From the NCBI GenBank assembly GCA_003050565.1, contig PEBW01000005.1:1-64000 (forward strand): a stretch of DNA of 64,000 bases, in the 5' to 3' direction. The translations under genes were made by a program, and so were the position numbers. The notes below the pieces were generated by a model, which saw only the letters and a list, made by a program, of their open reading frames with translations, was not told where the DNA came from and made no database searches. Source of the stretch: Brockia lithotrophica. Lineage in GTDB: Bacteria; Bacillota; Bacilli; Thermicanales; DSM-22653. Positions 1 to 8,448 of the stretch are shown in pieces (the first letter of the stretch is position 1; each line of letters starts with the position of its first letter).

Positions 1-556
1 CCGGTTCCGAAGGTACATCCACAAACGTCTCCGAAATCGACTTCCCGGGCGTCACGTACTTGCTCTGCACCGCCCGGAACGACTGCTTCAAGTTCCCGTT
101 CGTGTCGTAGTCCTCCCGATACAGCACAGCCTTGAAAATTCCCGCATCGTCCCGCGCCGTAAAGCTCAGACGAATCCCTTCCCCAAGCTTCGCCTCCCTC
201 GCGCTCGCCGCAAACGACGTCACCGAGGGAATGGAAACCGAAGAAACCGATCCAACAGGTTCGGTATACCAGCCGGCAATGTATCCCGTGGTCCCCGTGC
301 TCAGCTTCACGTAGTACCAAGACCCATCAGCCCGAAGTACGGGGACAACCGTACCTTGCCGAAGACCGCCGATAATGCGGTAATTCGTTCCGGGACCGGA
401 ACGAACGTTGAGGTAATCGGCGGTCACCTTGACCTGAGAAGGAACCCCGGCCGCGTGAACGTCGGTAGACGAAGGACCTCCTACGTAACTGGAAATCACA
501 AGCGCAGGAACGACCAACCAGCTTTTCCGTCTGCGGTTGCCCTTCCCCTTGGACAT
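1..556 (-). CDS. secreted SH3b-domain protein, partial
   Basis: The reading frame opens at an ATG at 556 behind GGGAGG and stays open to the left window edge, so the C-terminus is missing. The first 35 or so residues are a basic start, a hydrophobic core (WLVVPALVISSYVGG) and a VHA-AG signal-peptidase-like site, so the protein is probably exported. Residues about 42-100 form a bacterial SH3 domain, with the typical VTADYLNVRSGPGTNY opening and a GYIAGWY ending. The rest looks like a beta-rich domain. SH3b domains usually bind cell-wall peptides and are often joined to hydrolases. The catalytic part, if there is one, lies outside the window. It is transcribed away from everything else here. 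Confidence 0.75.
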   Translation of the reverse strand, partial: MSKGKGNRRRKSWLVVPALVISSYVGGPSSTDVHAAGVPSQVKVTADYLNVRSGPGTNYRIIGGLRQGTVVPVLRADGSWYYVKLSTGTTGYIAGWYTEPVGSVSSVSIPSVTSFAASAREAKLGEGIRLSFTARDDAGIFKAVLYREDYDTNGNLKQSFRAVQSKYVTPGKSISETFVDVPSEP

Positions 557-1167
557 CTCCTCTGCCTCCCAAGGATCTTTCAAGCTTTTCTCTCGCTTTC
601 TCGCGTTTCCCAGACGGGGCCATGGAGATAATTCGCCGTGGAGTATCTTTTTACCTTCCGGAGAGCACGAATTGAGGAGAAGCCAGAGACACGACACCTA
701 GGGCCTAGGGAGCCAGTGTTCTTTCCCACGCGAACACAAGGTAGTACGCGGTGGAAGCGAAGCGGATTCCTCCCCAGACGGATACGAAGAAACTCGCATC
801 GGAGTCTGCTCTTTGTAGAAGTTCTCTCCTTCATTGTATCTGGCGTTTTCTAAAAGAGTCCATAGGTACTTCCCCCTACAACTTCGAGGATTCTACTACC
901 CACCAAAACAATTATTTTTCTACATAAACTATACACAATATTTTGAATTTTATTGAACAAATTTCCCGCCAATCTTGGAGGCCAGATAAACCGTTGACCT
1001 CCTCTTTGAGCGGACGAAGTTTCTCATCGGGCACGCGCAAACGCGAAAAAATTTTTGGCAAAGCGAGGAGGCTTGGGAAAATATCAAGAAAAAACCGGAC
1101 GAAGAGGAAGAATAACAAAAATTTCCGGGCGAAAGCCCGGATTTTTTATTTCTTTCGGATGCTTTTT
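557..1167. other. intergenic region without a convincing gene
   Basis: About 610 bases between the divergent SH3b gene and the end of rtcB. The part from 890 to 1160 is AT-richer. Apart from the rtcB terminator I see no supported coding sequence. A 68-residue minus-strand frame at 912-1118 has no convincing start signal. The SH3b promoter must lie here, but I could not pin one down. Confidence 0.5.
1115..1141 (-). terminator. terminator after rtcB
   Basis: Six-pair stem CCGGGC/GCCCGG (1125-1130 with 1135-1140) and a GAAA loop. On the minus strand it is followed by AAATTTTTG. A T-run on the other side means it could also work on the plus strand. It sits 27 bases beyond the rtcB stop. Confidence 0.75.
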
Positions 1168-2397
1168 CTAGTCCTTATAAGGATCGACGTCTCCGGGGCC
1201 TGCCATGACGACGACGAGCGGCCGCAGGCGATGGAGAATTTCGATCGTGGGAGCCTGGGCGGCGAGCACTTCTTCGAGCGGACGATATACCTGCGGCGCT
1301 TCGTCCACGTCGCCCCCGCGGAGGATCACGCCGCGGCGCCTGAGAACCTCGAGCATTTCCTCCCGCCGGATCCGTCCCGGTTGGATAACCTTTCCTTTTC
1401 GGATCTTTCCTTTAGCTTCCGAGCGGCTCATGACGCGACCCGCACCGTGCACGGTGGAGTAGAGAGCGGAACGCTGGAGCTCTACCACTTCCGGATCCTC
1501 GGAAACGGCTCCGCGGAGGATCACGGAAAGATCACCCATGCTCCCGCCCACGAAGCTCCGCTGGCCGGGCCACGCCGGTGTAGCACCCTTGCGCACGACG
1601 ACGAGCTCGCGGCCGTCGTGGACTTCCCGCCAGGCGAAGTTGTGGTGGTTGTGGACGAGGTCGAGCTCTCTCCCGCCCAAGATGCCCACAACCTTGCGCG
1701 CCACCCATTCGCGTCCCGCGTAGGCGTACTCGCCCGCCAGGGTCATGAGCGCCCAGTATCTTTGCCCGAGTTCCGTGCGGAGGTCGAGAAGGGCGAGGTG
1801 TTCGGATACGGGCTCTCCCCACTTCTTCCCGGCGGTGAGGGAAAGGAAGCCCTGGGCAATCGTGTGACCGAGCCCCCTCGATCCGAAGTGAACGCCGACC
1901 CAAATTCGCCGTTCTTCGTCGGCAAAGACGTCCACGTAGTGGTTTCCGCCGCCTACCGTCCCGAGCTGCGCCCGCGCCTTTTCGCGCAGCTCTTCCCGCT
2001 CCGGCCGGGGCGCGGGAATCGCTTCCCAAGCCTCGGACTTGAAAAGAGGATGATCCACGGGAGCGTCTGAAGCTTTGTTCGTTCGACCGAGACCGAACGA
2101 AATCGTCGCCTGAATCTCATCTGCGATCTCTTCGAGGTGATCTTCCACATCCTCCAGGCGAAGATCTGTGAGAATCGCCGCGTTGCCGCAGGCGATGTCG
2201 AATCCCACACCCGCCACGCTCACGGCGTTTTCAAAGGCCGCGACACCGCCTATGGGCATCACGTATCCCACGTGGCCGTCCGCCATGAGCGCACCCCGAA
2301 CGGCGTGCCGCGCGACGTATTCGATCTGCCCGAGGGTCGCCTCGTCGTGCCGCCCGAAGACAAATACCCTCTCGGGGGCTGCCCGACGGAAAGACAT
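1168..2397 (-). CDS. rtcB: RtcB-family RNA ligase
   Basis: The 409-residue product carries the RtcB signatures in order: MADGHVGYVMPIGG near residue 38, GVGFDIACGN with the metal-binding Cys near 70, GGGNHYVD, VHFGSRGLGH, HNHHNFA, the VGGSMGD loop, and STVHGAGR, whose His is the guanylylated residue in characterised RtcB. The family is a GTP- and Mn-dependent ligase that joins RNA ends with 2',3'-cyclic phosphate or 3'-phosphate to 5'-OH ends. The length is somewhat below the 470-480 residues of archaeal RtcB and fits the shorter bacterial branch. The ATG at 2397 follows GGGGAGGG. No rtcA, archease or rtcR neighbour is seen, so a role in RNA repair is inferred from family only. Confidence 0.93.
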   Translation of the reverse strand: MSFRRAAPERVFVFGRHDEATLGQIEYVARHAVRGALMADGHVGYVMPIGGVAAFENAVSVAGVGFDIACGNAAILTDLRLEDVEDHLEEIADEIQATISFGLGRTNKASDAPVDHPLFKSEAWEAIPAPRPEREELREKARAQLGTVGGGNHYVDVFADEERRIWVGVHFGSRGLGHTIAQGFLSLTAGKKWGEPVSEHLALLDLRTELGQRYWALMTLAGEYAYAGREWVARKVVGILGGRELDLVHNHHNFAWREVHDGRELVVVRKGATPAWPGQRSFVGGSMGDLSVILRGAVSEDPEVVELQRSALYSTVHGAGRVMSRSEAKGKIRKGKVIQPGRIRREEMLEVLRRRGVILRGGDVDEAPQVYRPLEEVLAAQAPTIEILHRLRPLVVVMAGPGDVDPYKD

Positions 2398-2440
2398 TTT
2401 CTTTTTCCCTCCCCTACGGCTTTATCATAACATCGCCGTT

Positions 2441-2754
2441 TTCGCCCCTGACCTCCTCCCCGGATCGAAATCCGGGGAGCTTGCATCGTCATCTGAACGT
2501 CCCGATGCGGCACCACCTCCCGAAGCGCCTGATGGATCACGGCCGAGGGGAGATCGCCGGCGAGGTACGCCCCCGCCGTCCGGCTGGTGAGTTCCTTTCG
2601 GCCTCCCGGCGGCGACGAGGTTGTTGGCGAAGGCCATCGTGCGTTCCACGAGTTCCCGATACCGCAAAGTCAAACGCCAATTTATCCGGAACATGTGCAC
2701 CCGCCAAGACCCCCTCCGAAAAAGATGTGTAACGTAGGGGCGAGGGGGGAGCAT
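2441..2754 (-). pseudogene. decayed IS605-type tnpB remnant
   Basis: On the minus strand a stretch reading RYRELVERTMAFANNLVAA continues only after a frame change into KELTSRTAGAYLAGDLPSAV and IHQALREV. This resembles an N-terminal part of TnpB/OrfB proteins, which typically have a helix followed by a 'LPSALxxxxxREV' stretch. It runs almost at once into a GC hairpin of the kind found at IS605-family ends (2458-2477), so most of tnpB would be deleted. The assignment rests on remembered motif similarity and is tentative. Nothing here looks functional. Confidence 0.4.
2450..2477. repeat. IS605-like end hairpin, copy 1
   Basis: GACCTCCTCCCC leads into the stem CCCCGGA-TCGAAA-TCCGGGG. The same GACCTCCTCCC lead followed by a hairpin recurs at 13989 and 28908. 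Such sequences are typical of subterminal hairpins of IS200/IS605-family elements in Firmicutes. Confidence 0.5.
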
Positions 2755-2756
2755 GG

Positions 2757-3188
2757 ATGAGAAAAAAGTTCAGGAAACCGCGATCCCGGGCTACGTGTCG
2801 TCGACCACGGGTTTGGCCCACAATCGTCTGGAACGTCATGCCGCCGTTTTGTTTGGGTCCCGCATTTCACGAAGAGCTCTTTCCCAACGTGACCGTCACG
2901 TACGAACGACAGGAACTTCTCGCCCAGCGAACCGCTCTCGACACGATGTACTCCTACGCCGTCGTGAACCGAGGAGAAGCCCCCGTACTCGCGCAAGTGG
3001 AGATCAGTCCGGACGGTGTGCATTACGCTCCTGACGAATCGATGTCCATCCAACCTCATGCCACCGGGGTTCTTGTCCCCAAACGCTACCTGCGCTACAC
3101 GCGTCTCGTTTTGCGCACCCCGCAGGCTGCACAGGTGAGTTTGGTCGACGTCTACTTCCAGGCGCAGACGCGCGTTCAGCCCAACTGA
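2757..3188 (+). CDS. small surface-type protein, DUF6385-like
   Basis: The 143-residue product shares its C-terminal half with the next gene: a 'YSYAVVNRGEAPVLAQVEIS' block, PDGVHY, then LVPKRYLRYTRLVLR and DVYFQAQT at the end. From memory this matches DUF6385, a small beta-sandwich-like family found in Bacillales next to glycosyltransferases. The function is unknown. The start is uncertain. The ATG at 2757 follows GAGGGGGGAGC but gives an Arg-rich N-terminus. Met28 (2838) is an alternative start, and an overlapping frame from ATG 2753 could mean an old frameshift. No signal peptide is seen. It heads a plus-strand cluster with a homologue and two glycosyltransferases. Confidence 0.6.
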   Translation: MRKKFRKPRSRATCRRPRVWPTIVWNVMPPFCLGPAFHEELFPNVTVTYERQELLAQRTALDTMYSYAVVNRGEAPVLAQVEISPDGVHYAPDESMSIQPHATGVLVPKRYLRYTRLVLRTPQAAQVSLVDVYFQAQTRVQPN

Positions 3189-3284
3189 GCCTTCGCACCC
3201 AAGACCATGAAGGGAGACACGGTCATTCTGGTAAGGACGGGAAAATAGAGACTTGGGACTTCATCACACAGGGGGTAAAGTGCT

Positions 3285-3959
3285 ATGCCAAACTACTCCG
3301 TCTTTAACCTTCAGCCGGAAGAACTCAAAATTCTCGTCTACGGGGCTCACAGCACAGGACCTAAGCCGCTCCTCGTGGACGACACGGGTCAACTCCACGT
3401 CGCAAGCGTCACGGTGACCGCTGAAACCATCGAAGCAATCCTCGGGGGTACGCTCGACGCCGTCCTCGGCACCACGGTCTCCGCAGGTACGCTCGACGCC
3501 GTCCTCGGCACCACGGTCTCCGCAGGTACGCTCGACGCCGTCCTCGGCACCACGGTCTCCGCAGGTACGCTCGACGCCGTCCTCGGCACCACGGTCTCCG
3601 CAGGTACGCTCGATGCCGTTGGGCAGATCCTGTACAAAAGTTTCTTCGAACAAAGCTTCCTTAACGTCGTAACCGGAGACACCCTCACGCCGCTTCCGGC
3701 GATCACGACCGGTGTACTCGGCCTCTCGAGTTTCTTTATCTACAATGCAGGGACCAACGGCGCTCTCGCCCAGGTGCAAATCAGCGCCGACGGCGTGAAC
3801 TGGTTCCCGGACGTGGTACCCACTGCCCCGATCATCGGCGGAACTGTGAGCGTACTCGTGCCTACTCGCTTTCTCAAGTACACTCGCATCGCCTACCAAT
3901 CTGCCGTCGCCGGTCTTCCTACCACGCTTGACATATACTTCAACGCCCAGGGAACATGA
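3285..3959 (+). CDS. DUF6385-like protein with tandem repeat
   Basis: The 224-residue product has three parts. Residues 1-55 are a short N-terminal domain (MPNYSVFNLQPEELKILVYG). Residues about 55-112 hold four perfect copies and one partial copy of a 13-residue repeat, GTLDAVLGTTVSA. The C-terminal 110 residues are homologous to the previous protein, with VQISADGVNWFPD, LVPTRFLKYTRIAYQS and DIYFNAQG. The repeat is rich in Thr, Ser, Gly and Ala and could be a stalk or an O-glycosylation target. That is an inference, supported only by the two glycosyltransferase genes directly downstream. The ATG at 3285 follows AGGGGGTAAAG. There is no signal peptide, so a spore-surface or non-classically exported protein is possible. 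Confidence 0.65.
   Translation: MPNYSVFNLQPEELKILVYGAHSTGPKPLLVDDTGQLHVASVTVTAETIEAILGGTLDAVLGTTVSAGTLDAVLGTTVSAGTLDAVLGTTVSAGTLDAVLGTTVSAGTLDAVGQILYKSFFEQSFLNVVTGDTLTPLPAITTGVLGLSSFFIYNAGTNGALAQVQISADGVNWFPDVVPTAPIIGGTVSVLVPTRFLKYTRIAYQSAVAGLPTTLDIYFNAQGT
3447..3620 (+). repeat. 39-bp perfect tandem repeat, 4.5 copies
   Basis: Units start at 3447, 3486, 3525 and 3564 and are identical base for base. A partial fifth unit (3603-3620) differs at one base. The period is 13 codons, so copy-number changes keep the frame. Confidence 0.97.
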
Positions 3960-4007
3960 CCACCGTTCTCCTTTCCTCCCGATCGCCGTAGCCTACCCCA
4001 AACGTAG

Positions 4008-4036
4008 CCCCGTGCTGTTTCCCGGCACGGGGTTTT
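4008..4036 (+). terminator. terminator after the DUF6385-like genes
   Basis: Eight-pair stem CCCCGTGC/GCACGGGG (4008-4015 with 4025-4032), a 9-base loop, then TTTT. The tail is short, so read-through into the downstream glycosyltransferase genes is likely. Confidence 0.6.
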
Positions 4037-4116
4037 CCGTACCGAGGAGGGTGCCCGCCGGAGCTTCTATCTCCGAGATCAGACGACCGGCACGGGGTTT
4101 TCCGTACCGAGGAGGG
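4022..4116 (+). repeat. 30-bp direct repeat with ribosome-binding site
   Basis: Exact 30-base copies at 4022-4051 and 4087-4116, spaced 65 bases apart. Each holds the right arm and T-tail of the terminator plus a GAGGAGGG Shine-Dalgarno sequence. Only the second copy is followed by a start codon (ATG 4123). Confidence 0.9.
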
Positions 4117-4122
4117 ACGGAA

Positions 4123-5478
4123 ATGGACGAAGGTGTTCGATTGTCCGAAGTTCCCAAACGAGAAGCGTTCCTTCTTTCCGTGGCAATGATCGTCCGAGAC
4201 GAGGCGGAAAAACTGCCCCGCGCCCTTACGAGCGTTCGCGACTTCGCAGACGAAATCGTGGTGGTCGACACGGGATCCGCGGACGACACGTCGGAAATTG
4301 CCGCCGCCCACGGCGCCCAAGTGTTTTCCTTCCCCTGGCGGGGAAGCTTTGCAGAGGCGCGAAACGCCTCCCTTGAACGCTGCAGGGGAAGGTGGATCCT
4401 CGTGTTGGATGCGGACGAGTGGCTCACGACCGAATCCGGTCCCGCCCTCCGCGAACTCCTCGAACGAGAAAAACGAACGCCCTGCTGCGAAGCTTACCAG
4501 GTGCGCATCGTAAACCTCGTAGCCGACGCCATGGGCGAGCCCCGTCGTCTCGCTCACTTCGCCGTTCGGCTTTTCCGGAACAACCCCGCCTACCGCTTCA
4601 CCGGACGCGTACACGAGCAAATCCTCCCCTCCATCCTGCAGCACGCTTCTTCCCGCCATTCGTACGTCGTCGGTACCGCTCCGATAGAACTTCTCCACGA
4701 TGGCTACAAACACGTGGCAAAGGACAAGGTGATGCGCAACCTCGAACTTCTCGAACGCGAGTGGGCGGAAGATCCCGCCAATCCTTTTACCGCATACAAC
4801 CTAGGCGTTGAATACCTGCGCCTCAAAGACACGGAACGGGCAGTGGAGTTCCTGGAACGGTCGATCGCCCTCTCCCCGCCGCGCATGGCCTATCTCCCCC
4901 TCGCCTACCGCTACCTCGCCCACGCGTATGCCTCGAAAGGGGATCTTTCCAACGCCCTGAAAGCGGCGACGCGGGGAACGGAAACCTTCCCCGACGCACC
5001 GGACCTCTGGCACCTCAGGGGAGATCTCGCCTGGCGGGCGAAAGACGTGCCCGCGGCCCGTCAAGCCTACCTTGCGGCTTACGCCTTGGGCAATCCTCCC
5101 CCCGGGTATCCTCACGAAGAAGGTCTGGGCACTTACCGAACGGCGTTCGCCCTCGGGCGACTCAACGAAGAAGAAGGAAACGCTGAAGGAGCCGTCACCT
5201 GGTACATGCGCGCCTTACGACACCGCTCCAACGACGCAAAAGTCCTTGCCGCCCTCTTTCGACTCGTTGCCCGTACGTGGGGCGAAGAAGCCCTCCCGCG
5301 CTTCGTCCTCACCCACCTCCGAGCACAGGACGAAGACGCGTGGGAATTCCTCGTACGTCTCCTCAAGCTCCTCGGCCACACCCGTCAAGCCCAAGCCTTA
5401 CGCCGCGAACTTCGCAAAAGGGAAGTTAAAACGGCCGAAAAAGGGGGCTCGGGAAAGCCCGAAAACAGCGTGCCGTAG
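4123..5478 (+). CDS. GT2 glycosyltransferase with TPR repeats
   Basis: The 451-residue product has an N-terminal family 2 glycosyltransferase domain: LSVAMIVRDEAEKLPRALTS near residue 18, DEIVVVDTGSADDT for the nucleotide sugar, and the DxD-like LDADEW. It continues with Glu- and Ala-rich helical repeats typical of TPR from about residue 220 onwards. This architecture belongs to a group of inverting transferases that includes SunS-type protein glycosyltransferases. The frame stays open back to 3928, but that would overlap the previous gene. The ATG at 4123 follows GGAGGG and makes the better start. It is followed after 41 bases by a second, larger transferase of the same kind. A role in modifying the upstream DUF6385-like proteins is inferred from position only. 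Confidence 0.8.
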   Translation: MDEGVRLSEVPKREAFLLSVAMIVRDEAEKLPRALTSVRDFADEIVVVDTGSADDTSEIAAAHGAQVFSFPWRGSFAEARNASLERCRGRWILVLDADEWLTTESGPALRELLEREKRTPCCEAYQVRIVNLVADAMGEPRRLAHFAVRLFRNNPAYRFTGRVHEQILPSILQHASSRHSYVVGTAPIELLHDGYKHVAKDKVMRNLELLEREWAEDPANPFTAYNLGVEYLRLKDTERAVEFLERSIALSPPRMAYLPLAYRYLAHAYASKGDLSNALKAATRGTETFPDAPDLWHLRGDLAWRAKDVPAARQAYLAAYALGNPPPGYPHEEGLGTYRTAFALGRLNEEEGNAEGAVTWYMRALRHRSNDAKVLAALFRLVARTWGEEALPRFVLTHLRAQDEDAWEFLVRLLKLLGHTRQAQALRRELRKREVKTAEKGGSGKPENSVP

Positions 5479-5519
5479 AGGACTTCGGAAACGACGTCGA
5501 AAGCAAAGGGGGATCCGCC

Positions 5520-8333
5520 TTGCCGCTTGCGTCCCAAAGTCCTCCCCGCCTTTCCCTCGTGATGATCGTCCGCGACGAAGCCGAGCTCGTTGCCGAGGCG
5601 ATCCGCTCGGCACTTCCGTACGTAGATGAGGTCGTCGTCGGAGACACCGGGTCCACCGACGCGACGCCGGAGATCGCCGCTTCCTTCGGAGCGCGCGTCG
5701 TCACCCTTCCCTGGGAAGACGACTTTTCTCAGGCGCGCAACCGAGCCTTGGCGTACGCTCGGGGCGATTGGATTTTGAGCCTCGACGCCGACGAGCGAAT
5801 TCGTGAAGGCGATCCAGATGCCCTGCGGCGCACGCTCGCCCGGCGAGATCTCTGGGGAGGGATCGTGCGCATCTATCACCGCCTCGATCCTCCATCGGCA
5901 GGTGCGTGGGACAACGTTTTGCGCCTCTTTCGCAACGATCCGCGCGTGATTTTCGAAGGTCGCATTCACGAAACGGTCGATGCTTCGCTTGCCCGGATTC
6001 CCGACACGAAGGTCCTTCCCGTACCCCTTGTCGTCGAGCACCTGGGCTATCTCGATGCAGTTGTCCGCAAAAAAACGAAAACAGAACGCAACCTCCGCCT
6101 CCTCGAAATCGCCCTGGCCGAACGCCCCCTCGATCCGCGCCTGCACTACGCTCTTGGCACGGAGTGGTTTGCCCTCGGGCGGTATGCGGAGGCCGAACGC
6201 GCCTTCCGCAAGGCCCTCGAACTCCTCGAAGGAGAACCCTCCTATCTCCCCGATCTCGCCCTCAAGTTCCTCTTCACGCTCTTCGCCGAGGGGAAGACGG
6301 AAGAATCCCACGAGTGGGCCCGGCGCTTTCTCGAGCGATTTCCCGATTTCCCCACCCTCTGGGAGATGTACGCCCAGCTCCTCCTCCGGCACGGAAAAGC
6401 AGAAGAAGCCGTACGCGCCGCCCGCGCGGCTCTCGCTTTGGGTCCTAAAACCGCCTACGCCATCCCAGAAGGATCCGGGAGTTTCCTTGCCTACTCCCTG
6501 CTCGCCCAAGCTCACGCGCGTCTTGGTAACGCGGAGGAAGCACTGGCGGCAAGCCGCGCCGCAAGAGAAGCATATGCGACAGCAACCGAACGAAACGGCG
6601 GCCCCGCATCTCTTTCCGCCGAACTCTTCGCCCTGCCTTTCCTCCTTCGCATCCTCGAACAAAACTCCGAAAGCTCGGCCCTCTTCCTCGGAACTTCGCC
6701 CATCCTGTACCAATCCCTGTACGCAGTACTTCGCGAACTCAGCACTGCAGGTGTCCTCACTCCGCCGCTTCTCTTTCGTCCGCTCGTGGGCCAAAAGCTC
6801 ACTTCAAAAGTACCCTCTGCCCGTGTGGCCGTGGTGAGCGACGGAAGGCGAGAACTCTCCTCCGAAGACCTGCGGCGGGAGATCGAGAACATCCTAAACG
6901 CCGGAGTAGAAACCGTGTACGTCGTGGAGCCCTTTTCCGAATACTCGGGACCGAGGATCCACCTCACCGCGCTTGCCACATGGGAAACCTCGCGAATAGA
7001 CGTGACCCCTCCTCCTCTCCCGCCCCAGTCCGTGACAAAACCCTCCGCCCGGGCTTCCTCGGGGAACACGGGCATCCGGAATTTCGTACACGTGTACCGC
7101 ATCTCTCGGCCGCCATCCTTCGCTCCGATTCCCCCGGACTCTCTTTGGGAAAATTGTCCTGAAGCTACCGCCACGTACGTCCCCGAAGAATTTTTGACAA
7201 CCAAAGACCGACAAGCCGCAGAGCCCGATCGCCGGGGAACCGAGAGGTCAACGGGATGTGGTGTCCCGCGCTCGCCTCTCACCATCGGCTACGTACTTCC
7301 CCACCACGCGCCGACGGGAGGGCTCAAAGTCCTCCTCGACCACATGCGCCTCTTGCGCCGCCTGGGCCACCGCGTAATCGCCTTCTATCCGGGAGACGGC
7401 GAGCGTCCGGCGCTCCCTCCTTGGTATCCCTTCACAGCTGAAGAAAAACCCGAAGAAGTCTACCTCGACCCCCGACGCTCCCTACCCGAACAGCTCGACG
7501 ACCACGACCTCGACGTCGCCGTCCTCGGGTGGCTGGAACACCTCGTCGGCGCGGAGAACGCGCGCACTCCCCTCCTGTACCTGGAACAAGGACACCCTTG
7601 GCTCTTTCAGGATATCCCTCCCGCTTACGACCACCGCGTGCGCCTTTCGCTTTTGCAGTTCTACCGAACGCCCGTGCTCCTCGCAACCGTTTCTCCCTTT
7701 CTCCAAGACATCCTCCGTAAGCGCTACGGCCGCAAGAGTGCCCTCGTCCCCAACGGCGTCGACACAGACCGCTTCCGGCCGAACGAAGAAATCCGGAGCG
7801 CAAACGACCCCCCCACCGTTCTCCTCGTCGGCTCCCCCCATCGTCCCTTTAAGGGAACAGACGTGGCCCTGCGCGTCCTCGACCGTTTGTGGCAGGAAGG
7901 CCTGCGCTTTCGCCTTCTCTGGATCAGCCCCGACCCTTTTCGCATTCTCTACGCCCCCTACCCCGCCGAGATCGTCGTCGATCCGCCGCAGGAGAAGCTT
8001 CCGCACCTGTACCAAAGTGCCGACGTTCTTTTGTTCCCCTCCTGGTACGAAGGTTTTGCCCTTCCCCCGCTCGAAGCGATGGCCTCCGGCGTCGCCGTCG
8101 TGGCAAGCGAGTGCGGAGGAATCCGAACCTACGCGCGAACGGGAGAAAATGCCCTCCTCGCACCTCCGGGAGACGCAGAAACGCTTGCCGCGTACGTGAA
8201 GAGGCTCTTGCGCGACGCACCCCTTCGCTCTCGCCTCATCCGGGCCGGACGCGCAACGGCGCGCGCCTTCGACCTCCGCCGCACGATCCACCGACTTGAG
8301 ACCGTCCTTCGCTGCGTAGCAAGAAAGAAGTAA
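5520..8333 (+). CDS. bifunctional GT2-TPR-GT4 glycosyltransferase
   Basis: The 937-residue fusion protein has three parts. Residues 1 to about 200 are a family 2 glycosyltransferase similar to the previous gene (LVMIVRDEAELVAEAI, VVVGDTGSTDAT, LSLDADERI). Residues about 200-370 are TPR-like helices. A poorly conserved linker reaches about residue 585. Residues about 590-937 are a family 4 transferase (IGYVLPHHAPTGGLKVLLD, VGSPHRPFKGTDVAL, and the nucleotide-sugar motif SWYEGFALPPLEAMASG). Two sugar transfers by one chain are likely. The start is TTG at 5520 behind AAAGGGGGGA. It appears cotranscribed with the upstream glycosyltransferase. The acceptor is unknown, and a surface protein glycan is an inference. 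Confidence 0.82.
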   Translation: MPLASQSPPRLSLVMIVRDEAELVAEAIRSALPYVDEVVVGDTGSTDATPEIAASFGARVVTLPWEDDFSQARNRALAYARGDWILSLDADERIREGDPDALRRTLARRDLWGGIVRIYHRLDPPSAGAWDNVLRLFRNDPRVIFEGRIHETVDASLARIPDTKVLPVPLVVEHLGYLDAVVRKKTKTERNLRLLEIALAERPLDPRLHYALGTEWFALGRYAEAERAFRKALELLEGEPSYLPDLALKFLFTLFAEGKTEESHEWARRFLERFPDFPTLWEMYAQLLLRHGKAEEAVRAARAALALGPKTAYAIPEGSGSFLAYSLLAQAHARLGNAEEALAASRAAREAYATATERNGGPASLSAELFALPFLLRILEQNSESSALFLGTSPILYQSLYAVLRELSTAGVLTPPLLFRPLVGQKLTSKVPSARVAVVSDGRRELSSEDLRREIENILNAGVETVYVVEPFSEYSGPRIHLTALATWETSRIDVTPPPLPPQSVTKPSARASSGNTGIRNFVHVYRISRPPSFAPIPPDSLWENCPEATATYVPEEFLTTKDRQAAEPDRRGTERSTGCGVPRSPLTIGYVLPHHAPTGGLKVLLDHMRLLRRLGHRVIAFYPGDGERPALPPWYPFTAEEKPEEVYLDPRRSLPEQLDDHDLDVAVLGWLEHLVGAENARTPLLYLEQGHPWLFQDIPPAYDHRVRLSLLQFYRTPVLLATVSPFLQDILRKRYGRKSALVPNGVDTDRFRPNEEIRSANDPPTVLLVGSPHRPFKGTDVALRVLDRLWQEGLRFRLLWISPDPFRILYAPYPAEIVVDPPQEKLPHLYQSADVLLFPSWYEGFALPPLEAMASGVAVVASECGGIRTYARTGENALLAPPGDAETLAAYVKRLLRDAPLRSRLIRAGRATARAFDLRRTIHRLETVLRCVARKK

Positions 8334-8448
8334 ACCGTGCGCGTGCGACTTCCGACAAGATTCCGTCGTGCACTCCCGGATACATACCGAGAGGTGCGTG
8401 GCCCCGAGGAGGAACGTGGGGGGGCGTCCTCGGTGCGGCGTGGGTTAC

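Noticed and set aside
912-1118. 68-residue minus-strand frame in the first intergenic gap
   Set aside because: A part (RVPDEKLRPLKEEVNGLSGL) faintly recalls C-termini of Rpn-type nucleases, but there is no start signal and the match is too weak to report as a relic.
3447-3620. Tandem array considered as CRISPR
   Set aside because: Units are directly adjacent with no spacers, lie in frame in a coding region, and no cas gene is present.
3928-4122. N-terminal extension of the GT2-TPR frame
   Set aside because: It overlaps the upstream gene and crosses a terminator. The ATG at 4123 has the better RBS and matches the domain start.
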